Part shown: one piece after another, positions 1 through 8,112 of the stretch
Numbering within the stretch: the stretch's first letter is position 1
Layout: each line of letters begins with the position of its first letter
Origin: JBFJVZ01 sp041623895
GTDB taxonomy: Bacteria; Planctomycetota; Planctomycetia; Pirellulales; Pirellulaceae
Length of the DNA stretch: 19,311 bases
Direction: 5' to 3'
NCBI GenBank assembly: GCA_041623895.1
Contig: JBFJVZ010000098.1
Coordinates: forward strand, 1-19,311
Notes under the pieces: model-generated
What the model saw: the letters and a program-made list of their open reading frames with translations, nothing else
Databases searched by the model: none
Told to the model about the DNA's origin: nothing
Position numbers and translations under genes: made by a program

Positions 1-914
1 ATCACATCGTTGAACTCGAAACCAGCGGGTACTGAGTTGTTGCCGACGATGGCTTGAGTTCCGAAGGCAGCCGGGCTGGACGCCGGACCGGAGATCGAAA
101 GATCGACCACCGTCTTGCCCGGTAGATTGACTGGATTGAGCGGCGCCCGCGTTGGCAGTGAAAGAATCTCAAACGGATACGGCTGATGGTTGACGTGGTT
201 TCCGGCCACCCGATGAGTCGGCTGCACCGTCAAATGGTTAAAGCTGACAATCGTGCCGGGTGCCGGGGTTGGGGGCGGCGCGCCGGCCCAAGAATCAGTC
301 GTGGAGACGCCCGAAATTCGACCTGCAGAAAGCAAGCTTGTCGTGATCGCTTCCAATCCGGTCACCGTGAAGATGCGGCCGCTTTCACCGACAGCCATCT
401 GCGTTCCCGTGTTGATGATCCGCAACGCCGCTTTGCGTTGCTGAGCCGCCGCGAACACCAATCCGGCACTGGTGGCGGGGATAAAGAATTTCGGCCTGCC
501 ACCATCGCCCAGATCGTTAAAGGGATAGGCGTAAGCGCTTTGAATGTCGCCGCGATACGCGATCGGTGTTTGCACGTAATACAAACGCGTTGCATAGTTG
601 GTGGGCGTAAAAATCAATTGGTCCGGTGTGCCCGCTCCCACGCTGCGTCGTTGACGTTCGATCACTAAACCGAACGGTCGACCGGTGCGAAGCGCTTGAG
701 CCCGAGCGTTGATGAACGCACCTTTGACCAACGATGCTGCCCGGCCGGTGACGTTTTGCCGAAACGCTTCTTTGACTGTCGGCAAGGCCACGGCGGTCAA
801 CACCGAAGCGATCGTCAGTGCCACCAGCAGCTCGACCAACGTGAAGCCGTCTCTGACCGTTACCTGTGGTGGTGCGGTTTCCCTGGTGCGTCCGGTAAAT
901 GACTGCGCACTCAT
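1..914 (-). CDS. GspH/FimT-like prepilin-type protein, C-terminus beyond the window
   Basis: An open frame runs from an ATG at 914 to the left edge without a stop, giving at least 304 residues. The N-terminus has a 23-residue leader ending in RDG, followed by FTLVELLVALTIASVL (residues 24-39). This is a class III prepilin signal: Gly at -1, Phe at +1 and Glu at +5 of the mature protein. One hydrophobic helix (about 24-45) leads into a polar, beta-rich domain. The segment after the helix (RAASLVKGAFINARAQALRTGRP) resembles GspH/FimT minor pseudopilins. Its ATG shares one base with the TGA of the upstream pseudopilin gene, so the two are probably translationally coupled. It is longer than typical GspH (about 170-200 residues), and the extra C-terminal part is unassigned. 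The likely role is a minor pseudopilin in the filament of the neighbouring machine. The prepilin class is certain; the GspH assignment is moderate. Confidence 0.85.
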   Translation of the reverse strand, partial: MSAQSFTGRTRETAPPQVTVRDGFTLVELLVALTIASVLTAVALPTVKEAFRQNVTGRAASLVKGAFINARAQALRTGRPFGLVIERQRRSVGAGTPDQLIFTPTNYATRLYYVQTPIAYRGDIQSAYAYPFNDLGDGGRPKFFIPATSAGLVFAAAQQRKAALRIINTGTQMAVGESGRIFTVTGLEAITTSLLSAGRISGVSTTDSWAGAPPPTPAPGTIVSFNHLTVQPTHRVAGNHVNHQPYPFEILSLPTRAPLNPVNLPGKTVVDLSISGPASSPAAFGTQAIVGNNSVPAGFEFNDV

Positions 915-2296
915 CAGAATCCTCCGTCCAGTGACGTGATGTTGTCGGCTGTGGCGTCGTAGCCGTCGTTGTTATTGATCCCGCCCAAGCCGCCGCCCAT
1001 CTTGGCCAGGTCCACCTGCCCAAGGTCACCATCGGTGATTTCGTACAGAGGCGTTGTGCCGGCAGCGTAGGGGATTGCCGAAACGTTGTAATACGGATCG
1101 GGACAACGGTACGGCAACGTGCCGGAGGAAAATGGATCGGGATACAACGGCTGCAATCTTGACGGCGAATTCCAGTTGATGATGGCCGTACTGTAATTGT
1201 CATTGACCCCCTGCGGCGTTTCCGTATCGTCGTTGTAAAATGTGCGACGGATATCAAACTCCCCATCAGGACCGGCGCTGATCACCACCGGGGGCAAATA
1301 GATCGGGTAAAAACGCTGATTGGGCGGCGTCGCTGACGGCGGATTCACGGAGTCGTCATAGCGCCAGTCGGCGAGCAAGAAATCGAGCGGATCAGGATCG
1401 ATAGGATATTGATTGGCGACGGCTGCGGCCCCGTCATAGTTCTTGATTGCCGGCGTATCGAGCCCGATTGGATCGCGAATGAATTCGTAGGGACGTCCCC
1501 AAGGATCGATGATCTCGGGAACCGCGTCGCCATCCAAATTGGCGATGCTGCGTTCATGGATCTTGTCGATCGCCGTTTCACCGAAAAGATCGGTACTGGC
1601 CAAAATCAAGTACAGGCACTCCGCCGACTCGTACTCCCGAGTCCAGTTGATCTCCGCCGAGGGCGCGCTGGGTAATCCGCCGGCCAAAGTATCCAAGGCA
1701 TCGTTGTAAACCGTGCTGGATCCGTACAGGATGGCACTATCGACTCCGGGATCCTGGGAGGGTGACAAGTTGTTGCCCGCCAGCTGATAGTAGTTGTCTG
1801 CCTGGCCCGCCGAACGCAGTCCAATCAAAGTCCTCATCCGATTCCACTCCGACGGCACGGCAACTTTGCCACAATTGGCAACCCAGCTGCCAACGACATT
1901 ACGATTCGGCGTGCGAAACTGCAGATTCGCCGGCGGGTAGATCAAATCGGCGCGGCAGGCCGGCATCACCAACCGCATCATGTCGCGACGCGCCATCACC
2001 ACCAGACGGCTGCGTTCTTGGGCCGGATTGGGGTTTACTCCCAAAGCCACCGGATTTGCCGGCGCTGAATACCTCAATTCCAACTTCGACAGCGCGATCT
2101 CGTTCATCTTGGTTTGCAAGATCTGGCTGATCATCCGGACTTCGCTTTGCGCGCGTTTGATCCGCCCTTCCTGTCGCGCCGATGCAAGCGCATAGGACAT
2201 CATGGTCGCCAGGATCGACATCAGGGCGATCACCACCAGCAATTCCACCAGCGTGAATGCGGGTCGATCGTTTCGATTTGCGAATCTCGCGCTCAT
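914..2296 (-). CDS. Prepilin-type N-terminal domain protein, 460 aa
   Basis: The protein has a short basic leader (NRNDRPA, ending at residue 13), then FTLVELLVVIALMSILATMM (14-33) as the pilin helix, with Glu18 at mature position +5. Residue -1 is Ala instead of the usual Gly. A polar segment (RIKRAQSEVRMISQILQTKMNE) continues the helix, followed by about 400 residues with no family I recognise. These are rich in Asp, Asn, Pro and Tyr and include WGRPYEFIRDPIG and VVISAGPDGEFD, the latter recalling the C-terminal 'SAGPDG..GT.DDI' motif of GspG-type pseudopilins. The ATG overlaps the stop of the upstream prepilin gene by 4 bases (ATGA), and its own stop overlaps the next start by 1 base. It is probably a large pseudopilin of the same filament. 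The exact subclass (G, I, J or K) cannot be fixed from sequence alone. Confidence 0.88.
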   Translation of the reverse strand: MSARFANRNDRPAFTLVELLVVIALMSILATMMSYALASARQEGRIKRAQSEVRMISQILQTKMNEIALSKLELRYSAPANPVALGVNPNPAQERSRLVVMARRDMMRLVMPACRADLIYPPANLQFRTPNRNVVGSWVANCGKVAVPSEWNRMRTLIGLRSAGQADNYYQLAGNNLSPSQDPGVDSAILYGSSTVYNDALDTLAGGLPSAPSAEINWTREYESAECLYLILASTDLFGETAIDKIHERSIANLDGDAVPEIIDPWGRPYEFIRDPIGLDTPAIKNYDGAAAVANQYPIDPDPLDFLLADWRYDDSVNPPSATPPNQRFYPIYLPPVVISAGPDGEFDIRRTFYNDDTETPQGVNDNYSTAIINWNSPSRLQPLYPDPFSSGTLPYRCPDPYYNVSAIPYAAGTTPLYEITDGDLGQVDLAKMGGGLGGINNNDGYDATADNITSLDGGF

Positions 2297-3546
2297 GGAA
2301 GATCGTCGCCAACGGTTTTTTGTGTTGTGAAATTACCCAGGTTGTCCAAGAATTGATTCTCGCGCTGTTGAAGTCCCGGATACGTCGTATTGGGCGCCGT
2401 CAAGTCGTATCGACTGATGTTCGGAATCTGCAACTGCTGAGGATTGGTGGCTGCGTCGTCCGCGCGGATCAAGCCGCCGGAGGGATACTGAAAGTAAACC
2501 GGCTCGGTATTGGCAGGCCCGCCGGTAGCTCCATCGATGTCTGTGATGGCACCGTAGCGGCGATCAATACCGGGCGCCAGGACCTGGAACGTCTGGGGAT
2601 TCATGAACCTCCAGGCCGCCACCGACGCGGGCAACGTTCCGTAAGGTCCCGCCGTCAACGCAGGATTGGGAGTCTCCGAGTACACCGGTCGCACCGCATC
2701 AATGTCATTGGCGTTGTCAACGTACCTGGCATACCCGTTGAAGTTGGTACTGGCAGGGTTAACCGACGTGTCGACATACCCGTAGGTGCGTGCATCGAAG
2801 TAGACCGCCGGACTGGCGTCTTGCTGCAACACGTACGAAGGGAACAGATCGAAAGTGAAAAACACCGCCGGCAGCGAGCCGGTGTTGAAACTGGGCAGCG
2901 GCTCATCACCACTACGGGTGCGGTTGGCAAAGGAAAGTCCACCGGATGCCGGGTCGAACGGCACCACCGACAGCCGCGCCGCTTCAAAATCAACCAATCG
3001 GTTATCGCGCTCGGTGTTGTACTGATATTCTGTCGGATCGGGATCGGTGCTGGGATTGGGAACGATCGCAACCAGGGGGCCGCCCGTACCTGTGAACGGA
3101 TGCCCGGGATCACTGCTGAAACCACCCAATGACCAGACCAGCGCCTCGGCGCGATCCATCACGCTGCCCGGAAAAGCGTCGTCATACTGACCGTCCATTT
3201 GATTGCTGGGGTCATTGTCGACAACGATGTCACACAAGCGATACAGCAGCAACAACTCGTTCGCGTCAATATCGGGAAAGATCTTCAGGTAGTGACGTTG
3301 GATCAGATTCCAGCTGGAGAAGTCGGGTGGATAGTCACCGTACTTGTTCTTATAAGCCTCGATTCCCTGCTCCATGGCCGTCAACTCGGTCTGCATCGCT
3401 GACACCTTGGCGGATGTTAAGGCATTCATCACGGCTGGCACTGCGATCCCCATGATGATCACGATGATGGAGATGACAACGAGCAACTCGACCAATGTGA
3501 ATCCCTGTCGGCGGCGTTGCGTTTTTGCTGTTGCATTCATGTTCAT
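2293..3546 (-). CDS. GspG-like pseudopilin, 417 aa
   Basis: The leader TAKTQRRRQG ends at Gly15 and is followed by FTLVELLVVISIIVIIMGIA (16-35), with Glu20 at mature +5, a canonical prepilin peptidase site. Just after the helix, TELTAMEQGIEAYKNKYGDYPPD (about 57-79) matches the conserved GspG block in which a helix leads to Tyr-x-x-x-x-Gly-x-Tyr-Pro. This makes it the best candidate for the major pseudopilin, although at 417 residues it is far longer than a classic GspG (about 140). The rest is a large Asp/Pro/Asn-rich extension of unknown fold. No Shine-Dalgarno site is visible before the ATG at 3546, and a second in-frame ATG lies at 3540. The gene follows the GspF gene by 94 bases and overlaps the next prepilin gene by 4. 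Confidence 0.9.
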   Translation of the reverse strand: MNMNATAKTQRRRQGFTLVELLVVISIIVIIMGIAVPAVMNALTSAKVSAMQTELTAMEQGIEAYKNKYGDYPPDFSSWNLIQRHYLKIFPDIDANELLLLYRLCDIVVDNDPSNQMDGQYDDAFPGSVMDRAEALVWSLGGFSSDPGHPFTGTGGPLVAIVPNPSTDPDPTEYQYNTERDNRLVDFEAARLSVVPFDPASGGLSFANRTRSGDEPLPSFNTGSLPAVFFTFDLFPSYVLQQDASPAVYFDARTYGYVDTSVNPASTNFNGYARYVDNANDIDAVRPVYSETPNPALTAGPYGTLPASVAAWRFMNPQTFQVLAPGIDRRYGAITDIDGATGGPANTEPVYFQYPSGGLIRADDAATNPQQLQIPNISRYDLTAPNTTYPGLQQRENQFLDNLGNFTTQKTVGDDLP

Positions 3547-3640
3547 ACCAAAGAAGTGTGTGAATTCGTCCGACAGCAGCGCCGGGCCAACCAGGCGATA
3601 GCGCTGCGGTGTCGATTTGCCGTGCGAAATGTTGATTGAA

Positions 3641-5083
3641 TTAGCTACTGAGTCCAGTAATCAGTGAGACAAGCGGCATGAAAAGGCTGATCACAATGAA
3701 GCCAACCGCGAAGCCCAGAAACACGATCATCAACGGTTCCATCAAAGCGGTCAGTCCGTCCGTCATCACGCGAACTTCTTCGTCGTACGTGTCGGCGACC
3801 TTATAAAGCATGGTGTCCAGTTCACCAGTCTCTTCGCCGACGTCGACCATGTTGACAACCAGGTCATCGACGACACGTGATTTAATTTTTGTCAGGTACC
3901 ACAACTCCGCGACCACGATACCCAGGATGGTCGCGTAGAGTGCGATGAAGTTCAGCGTCTGCAGCATCGTTCCGTCATCCAGCTTGGTGCCTCTGGCCGT
4001 CAACGCGACCGACATCAAACAGATTCCCGGGAAGCCTCCGAACAATGCCCAGAAGAACGCAGCCATGGGATGGAAACCCAACACGCTGTATTCACGCAGC
4101 GGCTTGCTGATCACTTCACCTTCGCGGATCGATTCATTGGTTCGAGAAAACAAACGTTCGAACATTCCATTACCGGCGGTTTCCCGGGTGATGTTGATCG
4201 CCTCCAAAATCGGCACGCCGCTGGATACCAAGGTTCCCAACGTCCGCGTCGTACGAGCGAGAATGTTCTTTTCAATCAGGGCGCCGAAAATTGGCACCTT
4301 GATGATGAACATGTCAAAACCCATTCGCCCGTGCCGGAACTTGCGCACCAACTTGACGAAGATCAGCAAACAGACCGGCATCGCGATCAACAAGAACCAG
4401 TAATTGGCCAGGTAATTACTGAGCGCGATCAACAACAACGTGGGAGCCGGAAGCTTGAGCCCGAACTCCTCGAACATCTGCTCAAATGTGGGCACGATGT
4501 ACAACATGATGAAGGTCAAAATGCCGGTCGCGACCAGGACGACGATCACCGGATAAATCAAGGCACCCTTGACTTTCCGCTTCAGTGACTCGGCACGCTC
4601 CAAAAAGTCCGCCAGACGCTGAAGAATCGTTTCCAACGCACCACCGGCTTCGCCCGCTTTGATCATGTTGACGTACAAGCGGCTGAAGACCTTCGGGCTC
4701 TTGGACATCGCTTCGCTCAGCGTGGCCCCGCCTTCGATCTCGTCGCACACATCCATCAAAGCGTTCTTCAGCTTGCCCGGTTTCTGGTTGTTTTCCAGAA
4801 TCTTCAGGCTGCGAAGAATCGGCAGGCCGGCGTCTTGCAAAATGGAAAGTTGCCGCGTGAAAGCACAGATGTGCTTGGTCTTGGCACCGCCAATGGCGAA
4901 CTTGCGACGGCCCTTCTTGGCTCCGGCACCCGCGCCCGCCGCCTGCTTTTTGACGGAGATCTTCGTGACGAAGTACCCCATCTGGCGAATCGTGGTTTGC
5001 GCCTCTTCTTCATTGGCGGCATCGATCTCGTCCCGGATTTCCTGTCCGGTCGCGTCCATCGCTTCAAATTGATAAGTCGGCAT
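3641..5083 (-). CDS. Type II secretion / type IV pilus platform protein GspF/PilC with an inserted hydrophobic segment
   Basis: This inner-membrane platform protein couples the assembly ATPase to pilin extraction. The N-terminus MPTYQFEAMDATGQE matches GspF/PilC proteins, so I choose the ATG at 5083 over an in-frame TTG at 5098 (480 aa). The first T2SSF domain spans about 71-195 (FTRQLSILQDAGLPILRSL, then IKAGEAGGALE). Membrane segments lie at about 175-198 and 225-247. The second domain starts near 275 (RTTRTLGTLVSSGVPILEAI) and resumes at 405 with VDDLVVNMVDVGEETGELD; the last membrane segment is about 449-472. Between about 340 and 404, where the family normally runs straight on, there are about 65 extra residues with two hydrophobic stretches (about 340-361 and 374-396). 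The usual family length is near 405, so this insert explains most of the excess. The gene lies downstream of the second GspE gene, across a 149-base repeat-bearing gap. Confidence 0.95.
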   Translation of the reverse strand: MPTYQFEAMDATGQEIRDEIDAANEEEAQTTIRQMGYFVTKISVKKQAAGAGAGAKKGRRKFAIGGAKTKHICAFTRQLSILQDAGLPILRSLKILENNQKPGKLKNALMDVCDEIEGGATLSEAMSKSPKVFSRLYVNMIKAGEAGGALETILQRLADFLERAESLKRKVKGALIYPVIVVLVATGILTFIMLYIVPTFEQMFEEFGLKLPAPTLLLIALSNYLANYWFLLIAMPVCLLIFVKLVRKFRHGRMGFDMFIIKVPIFGALIEKNILARTTRTLGTLVSSGVPILEAINITRETAGNGMFERLFSRTNESIREGEVISKPLREYSVLGFHPMAAFFWALFGGFPGICLMSVALTARGTKLDDGTMLQTLNFIALYATILGIVVAELWYLTKIKSRVVDDLVVNMVDVGEETGELDTMLYKVADTYDEEVRVMTDGLTALMEPLMIVFLGFAVGFIVISLFMPLVSLITGLSS

Positions 5084-5130
5084 AGTACTAGGTGCCAATT
5101 AACAGGGGAAAACTATACGATCTGGCAAGG

Positions 5131-5217
5131 CAGCAGGCACACTCCGTGTGGCGCTCCCCGACATCAGCAGCGCTCACGCGTTGTTGATGACTACGGCACA
5201 CGGAGTGTGCCTGCTAC
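5131..5217. repeat. Paired inverted REP-like element (BIME-like)
   Basis: A perfect 19-bp inverted repeat has arms at 5132-5150 and 5197-5215 around a 46-base spacer. Each arm is itself a hairpin: GGCACAC, loop TCC, GTGTGCC in the right arm (read on the minus strand), with one mismatched end pair in the left arm. Read on the minus strand, the right unit begins with GTAG (5217-5214) just before the hairpin; the left unit has GCAG. A GTAG head plus a short imperfect hairpin is the hallmark of REP sequences mobilised by RAYT proteins, and two REPs in opposite orientation form a BIME. The element sits between the second gspE-like gene and the gspF-like gene, so a transcript crossing it could fold into a long stem. 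Confidence 0.75.
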
Positions 5218-5232
5218 CTTCACCGTCAACAT

Positions 5233-6945
5233 TTATTCTTGAACCGTTTCTCGGATGACTTCGTCCAGGGTTGTGATTCCATCGTTGGCCAATTTCATCC
5301 CAAATTCGCGCAGCGGGATCATGCCATTGCGAGTTGCTTCGTCACGCAGTTCGTCGGTGGACGCGTTGCCCATCACCATTTCCCGAATCGCATCATTCAG
5401 GACCATCAACTCAAACAATGCGATGCGGCCTTTGTAACCAGTGTTGTTGCACTGGTCGCAGCCGGCACCTTTAAAGAACGTGCGGCCTTCGACTTCTTCG
5501 CGCGTCATGCCCAACTCGAACAACAAGTCCGAGTTGACCTTGGTTTCCTCGCGGCATTTCGTGCAGATGCGGCGTACCAGTCGCTGGGCGAGAATGGCTT
5601 CGACCGTCGCGCAAATCATGAATGTCTGGATGCCCATGTCTTTCAGCCGAGTCACCGTGGCCGGCGCATCATTGGTGTGCAGGGTGCTAAAGACCAGGTG
5701 GCCGGTCAAGGCAGCTTGGATGGCGATTTCGGCTGTTTCCAGATCGCGGATCTCGCCGACCAGGATCGTATCGGGGTCCTGACGCAAGATCGCCCGCAGA
5801 CAACTGGCAAAGGTGACACCGACTTCGTGATCGATGGGGATCTGTATGATTCCATCAATGTCGTATTCCACCGGGTCTTCCGTGGTGATCAATTTGTCCT
5901 TGATGTCATTCAATTCGCTCAGCGACGAATACAGCGTGGTCGTCTTGCCGCTCCCGGTCGGGCCGGTCACCAGCACGATCCCGTTGGGGCGATCGATGGC
6001 ACTGCGAAAGGCCTTCATCGTGGGCTCATCCATGCCCACGTTTTCCAGGCTCAAGTTGACCACCGAACGGTCCAGCACCCGCATCACCACGCTTTCGCCA
6101 AAGATCGTCGGCAAGACGCTGACGCGCAGGTCCACCGGGTGACCGCCCACCATCAATTCAATCCGGCCGTCTTGCGGCATCCGGCGTTCGGCAATGTCCA
6201 AATTGGCCATCACCTTGACTCGCGTCGTGATCGCAAACGCCAGGTGGCGGGGCGGCGGCACCATTTCGTAAAGCACGCCTTCGGCTTTGATCCGAATCCG
6301 GAACTCATCCTCAAACGGTTCAAAATGGACGTCGCTGGCATGGTCCTTGATGGCCAGCAGCAAAACCATGTTCAGCAGCTTGCGAACAGGCGCCGAATCT
6401 GCCAGAGCTTCCGCATCCGTGATGTTGAACTTCTCGTTCTCCAGTGCAGAGATCACTGCCTTTAATTCCTCGTCTTCCGCTAGCTCGGCGACCAGCTTTT
6501 CAACGCTTTCCGATTCGCTGTCGTAATATCGCGCGACGGTTTGCATCACGTCGCGTTCCGTGGCCACGACCATGGCGATTTCATGACCGAGGAACGTTCG
6601 CAATTCGTCCTGAATGGTCAGGTTCTGTGGATCACAAGTCGCCACCGTCAGCACACCGTCCTCGAACTTGATCGGCACCACCCGATATAGCTGGGCCATC
6701 GTCTCGGAGATCTTTTCCAGGACCTCCTCATCCAGTTCAGCGTCTTCCAAGGAAACGGTTTGCATCGACATCTGCTCGGCCAGTGCCTGCACCAACTGTT
6801 CGTCGGTGATCAGCTGCATGTCCTGGGCGATTTTGCCAAGCAGCGCGCCGGGCTGCTGTTCCTGTTCCTCGAGAACAATTTCCAATTGTTCGTCGGTTAA
6901 AAAACCGAGGTCGACGAGGATCTGTCCGATACGGCGTGGGGCCAT
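5233..6945 (-). CDS. GspE/PilB-type assembly ATPase, copy nearest the platform gene
   Basis: This is a 570-residue cytoplasmic hexameric ATPase of the secretion/pilus extension type. The N-terminal GspE_N (MshEN-like) region covers about 1-145, with repeated LTDEQL/ITDEQL helices. The ATPase domain begins with SDVHFEPFEDEFRIR (about 204-218). Walker A is GPTGSGKT (328-335), the Asp box lies around 355-358 (TEDP), Walker B is ILVGEIRD (394-401, Glu398), and the His box is GHLVFSTLHTND (415-426). A zinc-binding tetracysteine site is formed by C461, C464, C496 and C499, a feature of GspE/PilB and not of PilT. All catalytic elements are intact. The ATG at 6945 has no clear Shine-Dalgarno site. 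The gene follows the pilT-like gene by 57 bases and precedes the GspF gene, its expected partner. Whether the machine is a T2SS or a T4P cannot be decided from the ATPase alone. Confidence 0.96.
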   Translation of the reverse strand: MAPRRIGQILVDLGFLTDEQLEIVLEEQEQQPGALLGKIAQDMQLITDEQLVQALAEQMSMQTVSLEDAELDEEVLEKISETMAQLYRVVPIKFEDGVLTVATCDPQNLTIQDELRTFLGHEIAMVVATERDVMQTVARYYDSESESVEKLVAELAEDEELKAVISALENEKFNITDAEALADSAPVRKLLNMVLLLAIKDHASDVHFEPFEDEFRIRIKAEGVLYEMVPPPRHLAFAITTRVKVMANLDIAERRMPQDGRIELMVGGHPVDLRVSVLPTIFGESVVMRVLDRSVVNLSLENVGMDEPTMKAFRSAIDRPNGIVLVTGPTGSGKTTTLYSSLSELNDIKDKLITTEDPVEYDIDGIIQIPIDHEVGVTFASCLRAILRQDPDTILVGEIRDLETAEIAIQAALTGHLVFSTLHTNDAPATVTRLKDMGIQTFMICATVEAILAQRLVRRICTKCREETKVNSDLLFELGMTREEVEGRTFFKGAGCDQCNNTGYKGRIALFELMVLNDAIREMVMGNASTDELRDEATRNGMIPLREFGMKLANDGITTLDEVIRETVQE

Positions 6946-7002
6946 GATGGTTGTCTAAAGTTCAAGAATAGAGTGTTGGAAAAGGCAGCCCTGTTCGGAC
7001 CG

Positions 7003-8112
7003 TTAGTCATCCTCGGGTACGGGGATCTGCTCATCCTCCATCCCGCGGCGGGCTTGGACGATTCGTTTGGCCAGATCGTCCGGGCGGTGAGCTTTGGCCA
7101 AAGCGTCCTCGACCGAAACGATCTCGTCCTTCCAATGTTTGAACAGCGCGTCGTCCATCAACTGCATGCCGAATTTGGCACCCGTTTGAATCGCACTGTT
7201 GATGCGGAAGGTCTTATTCTCACGGATCAGGTTGGCGACACCGGGAGTGACCACCAGGACTTCGTAGGCGGCACAACGCCCGCCGCCGATTTTCGGCAAC
7301 AGCGTTTGTGCGACCACGCCGATCAGCGAACTGGCCAACTGGGTACGAATCTGGTCCTGCAAGTTGCCCGGGAAAGCGTCGATGATTCGGTTGACCGTGC
7401 CCTGGGCACTGTTGGTGTGCAGCGTGCCGAAAACGATGTGACCCGTTTCCGCGGCACTGATGGCTGCTTCGATCGTCTCCAAGTCACGAAGCTCACCGAC
7501 CAGAATCACGTCGGGGTCTTGTCGCAGTGCCCGCCGAATCGCTTCGGAAAAACTCGGCACGTCCACGCCCACTTCACGCTGGTTGATCGTGCTTTCGATG
7601 TGATCGTGGTAAAACTCGATGGGGTCTTCGATCGTGATGATGTGGTGATCAACGGTTTCGTTCAGCAAGTTAATCAAGCTGGCCAGCGTCGTGCTCTTGC
7701 CGCTACCCGTGGGGCCGGTCACCAAAAACAGTCCGCGGGGACGATGAATCAATTTGACGACCGACTCCGGAAGCCCCAGTTGCTCCGGTGTTAATTTGTC
7801 GTTGGGAATCTGCCGCAGCACCATCGAAATGAAGCCACGTTGCTTGAAAACCGAGACGCGGAAGCGAGCCAGTTCGCCAAAGGCAAAACCAAAGTCGGTG
7901 CTGCCCGCTTCCTGTAACTCTCGTTGGCAACGCTCCGGGGTGATGCTCTTCATCAAGGAAACGGAATCTTCGGCCTCCAGCGTCTTCGTTTCCAGTTTCC
8001 GCATCCTGCCATGAAGCCGAAAGACCGGCGGCTGGCCCACCACAATGTGAATGTCACTAACGCCTTGCTTGATGGCAGCCTGCAAGAGCTTGTCAATCAG
8101 AACCGTTGCCAA
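7003..8112 (-). CDS. pilT: PilT-type twitching motility / retraction ATPase
   Basis: The protein has 369 residues, close to the usual PilT length (about 345-370), and lacks the long GspE N-domain and the tetracysteine site. The PAS-like N-terminus (KLLQAAIKQGVSDIHIVVGQPP) fits PilT. Walker A is GPTGSGKS (133-140), the Asp box is IEDP (161-164), Walker B is VILVGELRD (202-210, Glu207), and the His box is GHIVFGTLHT (224-233). The PilT-specific signature AxNLIRE appears as VANLIRE (292-298). PilT depolymerises the pilus, so its presence argues for a retractile type IV pilus and not a pure T2SS. The start is TTG at 8112. A stop codon lies in frame 5' of it with no intervening ATG or GTG, and GGGAG sits 7 bases before the TTG. 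The downstream ATPase gene begins 57 bases after the stop. Confidence 0.95.
   Translation of the reverse strand: MATVLIDKLLQAAIKQGVSDIHIVVGQPPVFRLHGRMRKLETKTLEAEDSVSLMKSITPERCQRELQEAGSTDFGFAFGELARFRVSVFKQRGFISMVLRQIPNDKLTPEQLGLPESVVKLIHRPRGLFLVTGPTGSGKSTTLASLINLLNETVDHHIITIEDPIEFYHDHIESTINQREVGVDVPSFSEAIRRALRQDPDVILVGELRDLETIEAAISAAETGHIVFGTLHTNSAQGTVNRIIDAFPGNLQDQIRTQLASSLIGVVAQTLLPKIGGGRCAAYEVLVVTPGVANLIRENKTFRINSAIQTGAKFGMQLMDDALFKHWKDEIVSVEDALAKAHRPDDLAKRIVQARRGMEDEQIPVPEDD

Noticed and set aside
2257..3132. A 291-codon plus-strand open frame opposite the GspG-like gene
   Set aside because: Composition rich in Arg/Gly/Val with no motif, and opposite a gene with a canonical prepilin N-terminus.
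5084..5098. TTG at 5098 as the start of the GspF/PilC gene
   Set aside because: The ATG at 5083 gives MPTYQFEAMDATG, the normal N-terminus of the family; the five extra residues have no counterpart.
5239..6465. A 408-codon plus-strand open frame opposite the second ATPase gene
   Set aside because: It is antisense to a gene with complete ATPase motifs, its product is His/Gln/Asp-rich without any recognisable domain, and its length follows from the codon bias of the real gene.
6973..7794. A 273-codon plus-strand open frame opposite pilT
   Set aside because: Antisense shadow of the intact PilT gene; no independent support.
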